Shown here piece by piece: positions 26,486 to 37,787 of a stretch of 64,000 bases of DNA; position 1 is the first letter of the stretch, and every line of letters starts with the position of its first letter. The notes beneath the pieces were generated by a model, which worked only from the letters and a program-made list of their open reading frames with translations, made no database searches and had not been told where the DNA came from. Both the position numbers and the translations under genes were made by a program. Source of the stretch: Bradyrhizobium sp. Ce-3 (GTDB lineage Bacteria; Pseudomonadota; Alphaproteobacteria; Rhizobiales; Xanthobacteraceae); the NCBI RefSeq assembly GCF_022835695.1, contig NZ_BQUV01000014.1, forward strand, positions 48,647-112,646, written 5' to 3'.

Positions 26486-27388
26486 ATGCGGCGGCTGCTC
26501 TTTCTCAACGGCATCAAGGCATTCGAGGCCGCGGCGCGGACCGGCAGCTTCGCCGCGGCGGGAAGCGAGCTCAACGTCTCGGCCGCCGCGATCAGCCGGA
26601 TGGTGCATCTCTTGGAAGAGCGGCTCGGCGTCGCGCTGTTCGAGCGCAAGGCCAACCGCCTCGTCACCACGCCGGCCGGCCGCGCCTATCAAGGCGGACT
26701 GACGCCGATCTTCGACGCGCTGGCGAGCCTCACCGCGCAGGTCACGGCATCAGCCAGCTCGCGGGTGCTGACCGTCGGCGTCGGCCCGACGTTTGCGATG
26801 AAATGGATGATCCCGCACCTCGCCGAGTTCCGCAAAGCGGAGCCCGACATCGAGGTGCGCATCACGACCGGCGGCATGGCGGTGCCGTTCGCCGACGACT
26901 GGAGCTGCGGCATCCAGCTCGGCGACGGCCAGTGGCCGGGCCTGGTCGCCGAGCCGCTGTTCGCCGCCGACCTGATGCCGGTGTGCACGGCGCGGCTCGC
27001 CAATACCTTGAAGCGCCCCGCCGACCTGAAAGGGCCGAGCCTGATCCGCGTCGCGCATTCGCCTGACGACTGGCCGTCCTGGCTGAAGGCCGCGGGCGTG
27101 CCGCGCCTGACGGCGCGCGGGCCGGAATTCCAGTTCTACGGCCAGGCGCTGCAGGCAGCCAGCGACGGGCTCGGCATCGCGATGGGCATCCGGCCCTATA
27201 TCGACGACGATCTCGCCGCCGGCCGGCTGGTCGCGCCGTTCGACCTCAGCGTGCCGAAGGGCATGCGCTGGTATCTGGTCTATCGCGGCTTCCACGCCGA
27301 GCAGCGCGATTTCGCCGCGTTCCGGCGCTGGATCATCCGCGCGGCGGCGGAACCCGCCGCCCGCCGCAAGGGAACGCGCCGTGCATGA
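26486..27388 (+). CDS. LysR-family regulator, GcvA-like
   Basis: 300 residues. The HTH begins with LLFLNGIKAFEAAARTGSFA and AGSELNVSAAAISRMVHLLE, the GcvA/AmpR-type opening (LNxLKAFEAAAR). The substrate domain follows, with FAMKWMIPHLAEF and GLGIAMG. Its last 8 bp overlap the flavin monooxygenase gene, so the regulator and enzyme share a transcript; such a regulator often controls the genes it is linked to. Confidence 0.92.
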   Translation: MRRLLFLNGIKAFEAAARTGSFAAAGSELNVSAAAISRMVHLLEERLGVALFERKANRLVTTPAGRAYQGGLTPIFDALASLTAQVTASASSRVLTVGVGPTFAMKWMIPHLAEFRKAEPDIEVRITTGGMAVPFADDWSCGIQLGDGQWPGLVAEPLFAADLMPVCTARLANTLKRPADLKGPSLIRVAHSPDDWPSWLKAAGVPRLTARGPEFQFYGQALQAASDGLGIAMGIRPYIDDDLAAGRLVAPFDLSVPKGMRWYLVYRGFHAEQRDFAAFRRWIIRAAAEPAARRKGTRRA

Positions 27389-28601
27389 TGAGACCATCGA
27401 CACGCTGGTGATCGGCGGCGGCCAGGCCGGGCTCACCATGAGCCATCGGCTGAAGCAGCGCGGCATCGCCCATCTCGTGCTGGAGCGACGTCGCATCGCC
27501 GAGCGCTGGCGCAGCGAACGCTGGGACGGATTGATGTTCCAGTTTCCGAACTGGTCGGTGCGACTGCCGGAGTTCGCGTTTCCGCACAGCGATCCCGACG
27601 GCTTCTCGGACACCGCATCCATTATCGCGTTCATCGAGGCCTACGCCGCCTTCGTCGCGCCGCCGATCCGCTGCGGTGTCGAGGTCACCAGGCTGCGCGG
27701 CGACGCCGGCGGCTTCCTCGCCGAATTTGCCGGCGGCCGCATCGCCGCCCGCAACGTCGTCGTTGCCACCGGCCCGTACCAGCGGCCGCTGCGGCCCGAA
27801 TTGCTGCGCGAGCATCCCGGCCTGTTTCAGGTCCATGCCAGCAACTACAAAAGTCCCGCGCAATTGCCCGACGGTGCGGTGCTGGTGATCGGCGCCGGCG
27901 CCTCGGGCGCGCAGATCACCGACGAGCTGGCGCGCGCCGGCCGCCGGGTCTTCCTGTCGGTCGGCCGTCATAACCGCCTGCCGCGCCGCTATCGCGGGCG
28001 CGACCTGTTCTGGTGGCTGGCCGAGATGGGCATCGACGAGACGCCGGTCGAGCAGCGCGGCCCAACGCGCCTGCTGCCGGTGATCTCGGGCGCGCATGGC
28101 GGTCACACCATCGATTTCCGCCGCTTCGCCGCCGACGGCGTGACGCTGCTCGGCCGCATCACGGCGGCCCGCGACGGCGTGCTCGAGATCGCGCCCGATC
28201 TCGCGACCAACATCGCCAATGGCGACGCCTACTACGCGACATTCCTCGGGATCGTCGACGACTTCATCGCGGGCCGCGGCCTCGAGCGTCCCGACGATCC
28301 GTTGGCGCGCGCCCGCCTGCCCGATCCGCCGTGTCTCACCGCGCCGCTTGATGCGATCGACCTCCGCGCCGAGCGGATCAACTCGGTGATTTGGGCCACC
28401 GGCTATGGCCTCGACCTCAACTGGATCGACATACCGGTGCTGGATGCCGACGGAGCACCCCGACACCGCCACGGCGTCTCCGACGTGCCGGGTCTCTATT
28501 TCCTCGGGCTGCAATGGCTGTCGAAGATGAAATCCTCCTTCCTGTCGGGCGTCGGTGACGACGCGGCCGCGCTCGCCGATCACATCGCAGCCCGCGGCTA
28601 G
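27381..28601 (+). CDS. Flavin-containing monooxygenase-like FAD/NAD(P) oxidoreductase
   Basis: 406 residues from GTG at 27381, with AAGGGA upstream. Two Rossmann loops: VIGGGQAGL for FAD (about 10-18) and VIGAGASGAQ for NAD(P)H (about 171-180), joined by the ATGPYQRP turn. WATGYGLDLNW lies near the C-terminus, where FMO-like enzymes carry an ATG motif. Similar to putative N-oxidising or CzcO-like monooxygenases; substrate unknown. Coupled to the LysR gene upstream. Confidence 0.88.
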   Translation: MHDETIDTLVIGGGQAGLTMSHRLKQRGIAHLVLERRRIAERWRSERWDGLMFQFPNWSVRLPEFAFPHSDPDGFSDTASIIAFIEAYAAFVAPPIRCGVEVTRLRGDAGGFLAEFAGGRIAARNVVVATGPYQRPLRPELLREHPGLFQVHASNYKSPAQLPDGAVLVIGAGASGAQITDELARAGRRVFLSVGRHNRLPRRYRGRDLFWWLAEMGIDETPVEQRGPTRLLPVISGAHGGHTIDFRRFAADGVTLLGRITAARDGVLEIAPDLATNIANGDAYYATFLGIVDDFIAGRGLERPDDPLARARLPDPPCLTAPLDAIDLRAERINSVIWATGYGLDLNWIDIPVLDADGAPRHRHGVSDVPGLYFLGLQWLSKMKSSFLSGVGDDAAALADHIAARG

Positions 28602-28739
28602 GACGGTTCGTCCGAGGACATCACGGCAAACCGCTGGAATTGCTTTGCCGCGCGGAAATAAACCGCGCGACTTGTGATCTAGTTCACAGAGGGCACCGTG
28701 CGCCCGTGCTTCCTATGAGAAGGGCATCCCGAGGTCGCC

Positions 28740-28976
28740 ATGATTTACAGCGGTTTTGAGATCAAGTCGTTCGAGGTGGGGAAGGGGCAATGGCACGCCA
28801 GGATTCAACGGGTCGATCAAAAGCCGGTCGTGATCGATGGCATGCCGTTTCCGACGCTCGACATCGGCTTTGCGTGGTCCGATCCGGATGCGGCGATCGA
28901 CGACGCGAAGAGAGCTATCGACCGGTTCCCACAACGGTCTGGCATGACCTTGCCGGTGGCCAAAGTGTCGGCGTGA
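28740..28976 (+). CDS. Small conserved hypothetical protein (78 aa)
   Basis: MIYSGFEIKSFEVGKGQWHA..., a soluble alpha/beta-looking protein with a terminal helix (DAAIDDAKRAIDRF). No family recognised. Its TGA overlaps the GTG start of the zinc-ribbon gene (GTGA), so the two form a coupled pair. Confidence 0.65.
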   Translation: MIYSGFEIKSFEVGKGQWHARIQRVDQKPVVIDGMPFPTLDIGFAWSDPDAAIDDAKRAIDRFPQRSGMTLPVAKVSA

Positions 28977-29179
28977 CCGGCAACGTCGTGATTGCCGCCG
29001 TTGCGCAATGCGAGCCGGATCCGGTCTGGCCGGCACAGGTCCGCACCAGCTGCCCGGAATGCGCCGCCCGGCTCTCTTTGCTGCGGGTGATTCCCGGCCG
29101 TGCCGCCGAATACTGGACCATGCGCTGCGACGGCTGCGGCGGAATTCATCTCGATATCGTCGACCGGCCGCGGGCCTGA
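28973..29179 (+). CDS. Small zinc-ribbon-like protein (68 aa)
   Basis: GTG start at 28973 placed by stop/start overlap. Two Cys pairs, SCPECAARL (about residues 27-35) and RCDGCGGIH (about 52-60), are spaced as in a rubredoxin-like zinc ribbon. An extra Cys lies near residue 13. Function unknown; it may act with the 78-residue protein just upstream. Confidence 0.6.
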   Translation: MTGNVVIAAVAQCEPDPVWPAQVRTSCPECAARLSLLRVIPGRAAEYWTMRCDGCGGIHLDIVDRPRA

Positions 29180-29289
29180 GCGCCCGACTGCCTTGCTGCT
29201 GACACCCTGCTGTCAGCAGCCTCGCCTGCGCGGCAATCCAGCCGTCGATTGCCCTTTTCTCGCTGCCTGACTCGTCCCATATTCGGGCC

Positions 29290-32202
<2,913 letters not shown>

Positions 32203-32205
32203 GCC

Positions 32206-32622
32206 ATGACGCGTGCCGAGCTTCTCGCCTTCCTGCGGATGCATAGGCTCGCGGTGGTCAGCACGGTTCACGACGGTGCGCCGCAGGCCGCCGTCGTCGG
32301 CATCGCGGTCAGCGACGACATCGAAATTATCTTCGACACCCTGACCACCTCGCGCAAATACCAGAACCTCAGCGCCGATCCCCACGCCGCGCTGGTGGTT
32401 GGCTGGGATGCCGAGCAAACCGCGCAACTCGAGGGCACCGCCGACTTCCCGACCGGCGCCGAGCTCGCTGCCTGCAAGCAGGTGTATTTCGCGGCTTGGC
32501 CTGACGGGCCGGAGCGGGAGGCATGGGCGAATATCGGCTATGTCCGCGTACGGCCGAACTGGGTGAGATTCAGCGATTTCGGTGCAGTGCCGGCGCGGAT
32601 CGAGGAGATGCGCGTCATCTAA
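32206..32622 (+). CDS. Pyridoxamine 5'-phosphate oxidase-fold (FMN-binding) protein
   Basis: 138 residues of split-barrel fold: LAVVSTVHDGAPQAAVVGIA (about residues 15-34), then TSRKYQNLSADPHAALVV, the standard PPOX-family opening. C-terminal RPNWVRFSDFG. Likely binds FMN or another flavin; the real substrate is unknown, and it is too short to be PdxH itself. Starts 3 bp after uvrB, so cotranscribed. Confidence 0.85.
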   Translation: MTRAELLAFLRMHRLAVVSTVHDGAPQAAVVGIAVSDDIEIIFDTLTTSRKYQNLSADPHAALVVGWDAEQTAQLEGTADFPTGAELAACKQVYFAAWPDGPEREAWANIGYVRVRPNWVRFSDFGAVPARIEEMRVI

Positions 32623-32881
32623 GCGATGGGTCCAGCCTCACAACATCGAACGCCCACCGGCTCCTGCCGATTCGGTCCGGAGTTTGGCCCGCCTCACGCT
32701 CGAGGTGGGGCGCGACAATTTCGGAGAATATTGCAATTATCCCATTGCAACCTAAAGTATGACTTACAATAGCACTGGCAGGCACACTTTTCGGTTCTGG
32801 ATGACGTTCTCATCGATTTATATTCTGCAGTCTGCACTAAACAGGGGCGGCTCGCGGAGATAGGGACTTGGTTGGGCTAGA

Positions 32882-33400
32882 ATGAAGTTTTGGTTGAAGC
32901 AATTTTTTTCTAGTTCGAGGGCGCATCGCAAGGCTGCCGAAGAAGTGTTCTTCGTATGCATCATTTCGCTCATTCCGCTTTTCGCTCTCGGCGTCATCGA
33001 TCAATTACGCCAAACTACGACAAGCGCAGGCGACCTCTTTTGGGGCGCAATCGATTCGGGACAACTCTACCTTTACAGCTTCTCGCTTTTCGGAACGCTA
33101 TTCTGGCTCTGTCAGAAGGAATATGAGAATTTCACCCGGTTCGAGCCGCGAAAATATCTAATGTTGTTGGTATTTGCTCCGAGCGTACTGATTTTGATTG
33201 TCTACGCGCTCGAACCTTCCATGACGCAACCGCTACGCCCAAGGTTCGTGAACATCAGCTTTGTGATCTACGGGCTTTACGCAGTGTTGTATTATGTTTT
33301 GCTTGTTTTCGATCGCCTAGAACCACCAGCAGTAGAAGATAGCCTTCGGGAGGGCGCGGGCACGCTGATCAACAAGTTTGAACACCTGGGGGATCACTAA
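32882..33400 (+). CDS. Four-helix membrane protein coupled to a DGQHR gene
   Basis: 172 residues. Hydrophobic segments at about 22-40, 58-80, 97-113 and 122-143 indicate four membrane helices; the N-terminus is basic (KFWLKQFFSSSRAHRKAAEE) and the C-terminus is soluble. No family recognised. Its TAA shares its last base with the ATG of the DGQHR gene (TAATG), so the two proteins are made together and may work together. AT-rich codon use marks it as acquired. Confidence 0.75.
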   Translation: MKFWLKQFFSSSRAHRKAAEEVFFVCIISLIPLFALGVIDQLRQTTTSAGDLFWGAIDSGQLYLYSFSLFGTLFWLCQKEYENFTRFEPRKYLMLLVFAPSVLILIVYALEPSMTQPLRPRFVNISFVIYGLYAVLYYVLLVFDRLEPPAVEDSLREGAGTLINKFEHLGDH

Positions 33401-34545
33401 TGGAAAACTTGGTCATCCCAGTCTTTTCGATTAAGCAACCTATTGGTGATTTCTACGTTGGAGTAATTCGTGCAGACGACCTGCTCCGTATATGCAGATT
33501 CGACTACCGTCGGATGCAATATGAAAATGAGTATGCTGACTACCTTGGCATTCAGCGCAAGCTCAACAAGAATCGCATCGCCGACATAAAGAAGTATGTA
33601 GGCACGCTCGACGCGTGTTTTCCTACCTCGATAGTGATATCGATAGATCAAAAGTGCGCAGAAATTCAAGAAACGGAGCGACAAGATTTTTTGTTGCTCA
33701 AAGTCAGCGATTACACTGACACGGAGGCGCCTCAACTTTCCATAGCACTAGATCAAGTAGCTACGATAATCGACGGGCAGCATCGACTAAAAGGACTCGA
33801 GGAAGCTGGCAAGGCAGGATTCGAGCTTCCAATTTCGATTTTTATAGGCGCGGACGAAGCAACCGAGGCGTCAATCTTCTCAATCGTAAATCTCGCTCAG
33901 ACCAAGGTAAATAAGAGCCTTGCTTATGATCTATTTGAGTACGCTAAGACGCGAAGTCCTGAGAAGACGTGTCATGAAATCGTCGTCGCGCTGGATAAGC
34001 TAGAGGAAAGTCCTTTCCATAACCAAATAAAGCGGCTTGGAGTTCGAACGGAGAATCGATTTGGCGAGACGCTATCCCAAGCTACGATTGTCAAGGGATT
34101 GCTACCCTATATTTCGAAGGATCCCCTCTTAGATCGAGATGCCGGCAAACGGTATGGCTTTTGGGAGCCAGCGCTCGCATCTGCCAACTCGAAGCGCATC
34201 TTTTACGAATTTTTTCGCCGCGACGAAGACGAAAGAATTCTGCAAATTGTGATGAACTATTTTACGGCCGTGAGCGAAAGATGGTCTAAGGCTTGGGAAG
34301 GCAGCGGCAAAGGAAACATCATCAAGCGAACGAATGGGTTCAATGGCTTTATTCGATTCCTTCGGCCTGCCTATTTGCACTTCACTACAAAGCCACAACT
34401 CGTCACCAAGACCGAATTTGCAGAGTTGTTTGCCGACGTAAAACTAGATGACTCCGACTTCAATCCTACTAGATTTTTGCCAGGATCGAGTGGAGCTACA
34501 GAACTCTATAAAACGCTATTGAAGGATACCGGTGTTCAGAGCTGA
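33400..34545 (+). CDS. DGQHR-domain protein (DndB/DpdB-like)
   Basis: 381 residues, with GGGGGA upstream. The name-giving DGQHR lies at 125-129 inside ATIIDGQHRLKGLEEAG, followed by IFSIVNLAQTKVNKSLAYDL, the second hallmark of the family. DGQHR proteins include DndB of DNA phosphorothioation and DpdB of 7-deazaguanine DNA modification; the domain is ParB/sulfiredoxin-like. No dnd or dpd partners are present, so this is a stand-alone DGQHR protein translationally coupled to a membrane protein. Function here unknown; a defence role is inferred from the neighbouring restriction genes. Confidence 0.8.
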   Translation: MENLVIPVFSIKQPIGDFYVGVIRADDLLRICRFDYRRMQYENEYADYLGIQRKLNKNRIADIKKYVGTLDACFPTSIVISIDQKCAEIQETERQDFLLLKVSDYTDTEAPQLSIALDQVATIIDGQHRLKGLEEAGKAGFELPISIFIGADEATEASIFSIVNLAQTKVNKSLAYDLFEYAKTRSPEKTCHEIVVALDKLEESPFHNQIKRLGVRTENRFGETLSQATIVKGLLPYISKDPLLDRDAGKRYGFWEPALASANSKRIFYEFFRRDEDERILQIVMNYFTAVSERWSKAWEGSGKGNIIKRTNGFNGFIRFLRPAYLHFTTKPQLVTKTEFAELFADVKLDDSDFNPTRFLPGSSGATELYKTLLKDTGVQS

Positions 34546-34578
34546 CCTCGCGCAGCATTGAGGCTTGGTGCAAAGCAC

Positions 34579-35241
34579 CTATTCCGCTGCGATCAACCTC
34601 GCTTGCGAATGGTTCGAGTAAGTTTTCCACGTCGGGGTATAGCCGTCGTCAGCTTGATTACCCCATGTCGACCATCCCTTACGTGTTCCTCGCCCGAACA
34701 ACTCCACGAACGGTCCTGGAGAACACGATTCAATAATGTCGTATTGCTCGTCTGGCTTGCGCGAATGCTCCCGCTTGCGCGTCGCCAACAGATTTACTTG
34801 CCGCCGCCCTGGCGCAAGCGTCCGCGCATTCTTGCCACGAACACCAAACAACATCAGTTCGGTGACGTTCCGAAAATAGAAGCCAACACCTCGCCCATCC
34901 GATCCGCCATCTTTGCGGACTTTGTGCCAGACGATGTTGGACTTGTAATTGAAGCCCCACGCCTTCATGACCGCGAGCCCATCGGGGAGCAACGCGTTGG
35001 GGCACCAGAGGTATAGATGCGACGTCGGCGCTGCGATCTCGGAGATCGGCAATGCGCTGATCTCATCCAGCTTCATCGTGCCGTAGCGAGACAGACGCTT
35101 GTGCTCGGGAGCGACTTTCCCGGTCTTGTTGGTGAATTGCCACGGGGGGTCCGCCAGGATCGTGGAGAACCGGCGACCATCCGCAAAACGCAGCAAATCC
35201 TGACCGGCGGAAAGCATCGGCGACTCCAAGACGTTAGGCAT
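34579..35241 (-). CDS. MT-A70 family DNA N6-adenine methyltransferase
   Basis: 220 residues. The catalytic DPPW (31-34) in FSTILADPPWQF, SHLYLWCPNALLPDGLAVMK and the SAM-binding order are those of MT-A70 methyltransferases, which in bacteria methylate adenine N6 in DNA. It converges on the DGQHR gene (34 bp between stops) and diverges from the endonuclease at 35347, so it probably protects the host from that enzyme. Target sequence unknown. Confidence 0.9.
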   Translation of the reverse strand: MPNVLESPMLSAGQDLLRFADGRRFSTILADPPWQFTNKTGKVAPEHKRLSRYGTMKLDEISALPISEIAAPTSHLYLWCPNALLPDGLAVMKAWGFNYKSNIVWHKVRKDGGSDGRGVGFYFRNVTELMLFGVRGKNARTLAPGRRQVNLLATRKREHSRKPDEQYDIIESCSPGPFVELFGRGTRKGWSTWGNQADDGYTPTWKTYSNHSQARLIAAE

Positions 35242-35346
35242 AGTGGACGATATACGCGGTATGCCGAGCGCATAATATCATGTTCACGTTACGTTCTCAA
35301 GATGGATAGTGGATAATTATTTGGAGTGGGGACAGGGTACTGGTTG

Positions 35347-36135
35347 ATGTTTGATCGCCTGAAGGAACGCGGCTTCGAAATCGAATTCAGCTCTCACGCG
35401 GAAGCAATTCTCGGAGTCGACTTCCCCGAAGTTGCCGAGCGACTCGAAAGCGTATTGCTCGCGTCGACAATTCCGATCGAAGAGATCATCGGCTCAGGCG
35501 GCGGCGAAACCAAAGGAACCCAACGGCTTCGGAACGCCCTCGCAGGGCATGAGTGGCGCAAGCACAACTTCGTCGTGCAGAAAATCATCGACGGAGTAGA
35601 GCGCGAGGCCCAATCCCACGAGATCGACCACGTAAAGACGTTCGATGCGGGCACCATCGCACTGGAAATCGAATGGAACAACAAGGATCCATTTTTCGAC
35701 CGCGACCTTGAAAACTTCAAACGGCTGCATGCAGACGGCGGCATCTCACTCGGCATCATCATTACGCGCGGTGCGAGCCTTCAAGATTCCATCGGAACGC
35801 TCGTTCGTCGCTTCGCAGATGAGAAGAATATTAATTCTCACGATGACATGGAGAGGATAGGGCTCAATCCGACGCGACGGCAAATTCGCGACGTTGTGAA
35901 ACGCGTGACGCGCACTAAAAACCCGATCCCATTTCGGGATGCGTGGAGCGACCAATTCGTATCGGACAAATTTGGAGCGGCCACGACGCACTGGAGCAAG
36001 CTGCAAGACCGCGTAAGGCGCGGCGTAGGCAACCCCTGCCCACTAGTTCTCATCGGCCTGCCCTCATCGATCGTAACCTTTGGCGAAGATCAGGCAGACG
36101 TTCAAAAGCTTCTCGATGATGGTGAAGAAGACTGA
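35347..36135 (+). CDS. BglII-like type II restriction endonuclease
   Basis: 262 residues from ATG at 35347; a GTG at 35326 is an alternative start. Segment IALEIEWNNKDPFFDRDLEN (residues 104-123) followed by GGISLGIIITRG matches the BglII/BstYI-like endonuclease family, with the Glu-x-Glu and Lys as metal-site residues. It would cut unmethylated DNA at a short palindrome; the specificity cannot be predicted. Divergent from the MT-A70 methyltransferase, which together makes a type II restriction-modification system. Confidence 0.8.
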   Translation: MFDRLKERGFEIEFSSHAEAILGVDFPEVAERLESVLLASTIPIEEIIGSGGGETKGTQRLRNALAGHEWRKHNFVVQKIIDGVEREAQSHEIDHVKTFDAGTIALEIEWNNKDPFFDRDLENFKRLHADGGISLGIIITRGASLQDSIGTLVRRFADEKNINSHDDMERIGLNPTRRQIRDVVKRVTRTKNPIPFRDAWSDQFVSDKFGAATTHWSKLQDRVRRGVGNPCPLVLIGLPSSIVTFGEDQADVQKLLDDGEED

Positions 36136-36176
36136 CGCGGACAAGCTCTGGTCTCAACGCCCAACGTTTAGCTGGA

Positions 36177-36678
36177 TCATTCGATGTCGAACGCCGGATG
36201 GTAGCTCGCATCCCCCTTCGGCGGTTCGCCCCTCAGCACCAGTCTCTGAAAATACGGGCTCGGCGTGCCGCCATAGGTCAGCGAGTGATCCCTGATGAAA
36301 CCAAAACGGCTGTAGTACGCGGGATCGCCGAGCAAGACGCAGCCGTCAGCATTCAGTGCCGCGAGACGCGCCAACCCCTCGCGGATCAGCGCACCGCCTA
36401 TGCCCTGGCGTTGCAAGTCGGGCGTGACCGAGATCGGGCCGAGGCCGTACCACCGTCCGGCTACGCCATCGATCTGCATCGGCGAGAAGGCGACGTGGCC
36501 GACGATCTTTTCCGTCGTCGGACGTCGCCACCAGCGAAAGCGTCAGCGCGCGGGCCTGGCGCAGCGCCTCGACGATCCGGGCTTCGGTGCCGCTGCTGTG
36601 CGGCGCTGTCGCGAAGGCCGTCGCCGTGATCTCGCTGATCGCGGCGGCGTCCTCGAAGTATTCGTCCCTGATCTGCAT
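36177..36678 (-). pseudogene. GNAT N-acetyltransferase, frameshifted
   Basis: The 5' part from ATG 36678 (MQIRDEYFEDAAAISEITAT) and the 3' part ending at 36177 (GPISVTPDLQRQGIGGALIR, ..., YYSRFGF) are in different frames. Read on the minus strand, deleting one A from the run at 36508-36511 restores a continuous YhbS-like acetyltransferase of about 166 residues, including a joined SDDGKIVGHVAFSPMQI. So there is a single-base insertion in a homopolymer. It may be a real inactivation or a sequencing error; nothing indicates programmed slippage. Confidence 0.75.
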
Positions 36679-36724
36679 GGCCGCAGATAAGGCCGATCGG
36701 TTGAGGCGCGCAAGTGGCGCTGCC

Positions 36725-37111
36725 TCACCCCACGCTGACCACCGCGACCGCGAGCAGCGACATCATGATCATCGTAGTCATCAGTTGCAGTGAGACGCCC
36801 GGCTGGCCGCGCCATCGTGCGATCTTCTCTGAGAACGACAGGCCGGCGTCGAAGAACATCGGCGCATGGATATGCACGAAGCGTTGCGGGAATTTGGCGG
36901 CGAGCCATGGCGTGATCGCGGCGTAGACCAGCGACGCCAGCACGACATAGATCGCGGCGCCGTAGCGCTCGCCGACGATCTCCGGGGCGCCGACCATCTT
37001 CAGCACCAGCACGGCGGCGGCGAAGGTCGGCAGCCCCTGCAGGATGGCGGTGAGCGCAAAGCCTTCGAGCCGATTCTGCGCAGGCGATTTCGGTGCGGCG
37101 ATGGCGTTCAT
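36725..37111 (-). CDS. Small inner-membrane protein (128 aa)
   Basis: ATG at 37111 with GAAGGGA about 8 bp upstream is preferred over a TTG further 5'. Three hydrophobic segments (about 20-38, 46-68, 107-125), with a conserved-looking loop FVHIHAPMFFDAGLSFSEKI between the second and third. No family recognised. Normal high-GC codon use, so outside the island. Confidence 0.65.
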   Translation of the reverse strand: MNAIAAPKSPAQNRLEGFALTAILQGLPTFAAAVLVLKMVGAPEIVGERYGAAIYVVLASLVYAAITPWLAAKFPQRFVHIHAPMFFDAGLSFSEKIARWRGQPGVSLQLMTTMIMMSLLAVAVVSVG

Positions 37112-37230
37112 GGCGGCGATCCCTTCGGCAATCGGGTGATCCGATGCCGCCAATCTAACCGCGCGGGGCGACGCATGACGTGACGCGGGTCACGCCCGGA
37201 CTCGGATCACGCAATCGGAAACGTAGAATC

Positions 37231-37313
37231 GTAGGATGGGTCGAGCGCAGCGATACCCATCAATCGGGCCACGCAATGAGAGGATGGGTATCGCTTCGCG
37301 CCACCCATCCTAC
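37231..37313. repeat. REP-like inverted repeat, family 5
   Basis: Arms GTAGGATGGGTCGAGCGCAG and CGCTTCGCGCCACCCATCCTAC, with an inner GATACCCATC / GATGGGTATC pair. It lies in a 404-bp gap without genes, together with the next repeat. Confidence 0.85.
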
Positions 37314-37360
37314 GAGCTACTAAGAGCTACGAGCTGTTTGACGTGTGAAACGGAATCCCA

Positions 37361-37494
37361 CCCACGTCGTCCCGGCGAAAGCCGGGACCCATTACCCCGA
37401 CTGTCCAATGTTGCGCGACGCTGGGGCCCCAGCTTGCTTCAACAACGCAACCCTGTGGTTATGGGTCCTGGCTTTCGCCAGGACGACAGTGGGG
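37361..37494. repeat. REP-like composite, family 2 copy b
   Basis: Outer arms CCCACGTCGTCCCGGCGAAA and CGCCAGGACGACAGTGGG enclose about 75 bp. Each arm is itself a hairpin (TCCCGGCGAAAGCCGGGA; TCCTGGCTTTCGCCAGGA). Same core as 1258-1285. Confidence 0.8.
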
Positions 37495-37515
37495 TTTGCT
37501 GCGCGATCCCGAAGT

Positions 37516-37707
37516 CTACCCCGACCGCCTGTTGCTGGTGTTCTGGGTCAGATTGCCGTGTGCGGCCTGCTCGCGGATGTTGTGCTTCTCGTCGTCGCGA
37601 TGGCCCTTGGTGGTGTCGAGGGGAACGGCGGGCCTGCTGCCGGCGCCCTTGTGGCTCTTGTTGTCGTCGGGAACGGGCTGGATGGTCTTGTTCAGTGGTT
37701 TCGTCAT
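37516..37707 (-). CDS. Small hydrophilic conserved protein (63 aa)
   Basis: The second of two ATG codons is chosen because CGGAG sits 6 bp from it. Product starts MTKPLNKTIQPVPDDNKSHK, then a GSRPAVPLDTTKGHRDDEKH segment and an Asn-rich end. Very polar and probably disordered. I recognise the type as common in Bradyrhizobium, without known function. Confidence 0.65.
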   Translation of the reverse strand: MTKPLNKTIQPVPDDNKSHKGAGSRPAVPLDTTKGHRDDEKHNIREQAAHGNLTQNTSNRRSG

Positions 37708-37787
37708 CATCGTCTCCGTTACGCAAGGAGACAACGCCGCCCCGGCGGGCGGCGTTCCGGAGATCAGACTTCACAACTGATCGTGTC

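Larger units (their letters stand above)
32623..36150. other. AT-richer accessory island (membrane/DGQHR pair plus restriction-modification genes)
   Basis: Base composition drops clearly from about 32720 to about 36130, with codons such as TTA, ATA, AGA and AAT that are rare on both sides. The four genes inside have no link to their flanks. No integrase, tRNA or direct repeat was found at the edges. In the 259-bp left lead-in there is a direct repeat ATTGCAA (32730-32736, 32744-32750) and AT-rich promoter-like sequence, but no gene. Confidence 0.7.

Noticed and set aside
28740-29179. Two small genes considered a toxin-antitoxin pair
   Set aside because: Size and overlap fit, but the second is a zinc-ribbon-like protein and neither resembles a known toxin or antitoxin.
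36508-36511. Programmed frameshift in the acetyltransferase
   Set aside because: Only a four-base homopolymer without a slippery heptamer, downstream structure or internal ribosome site; a simple indel explains it.
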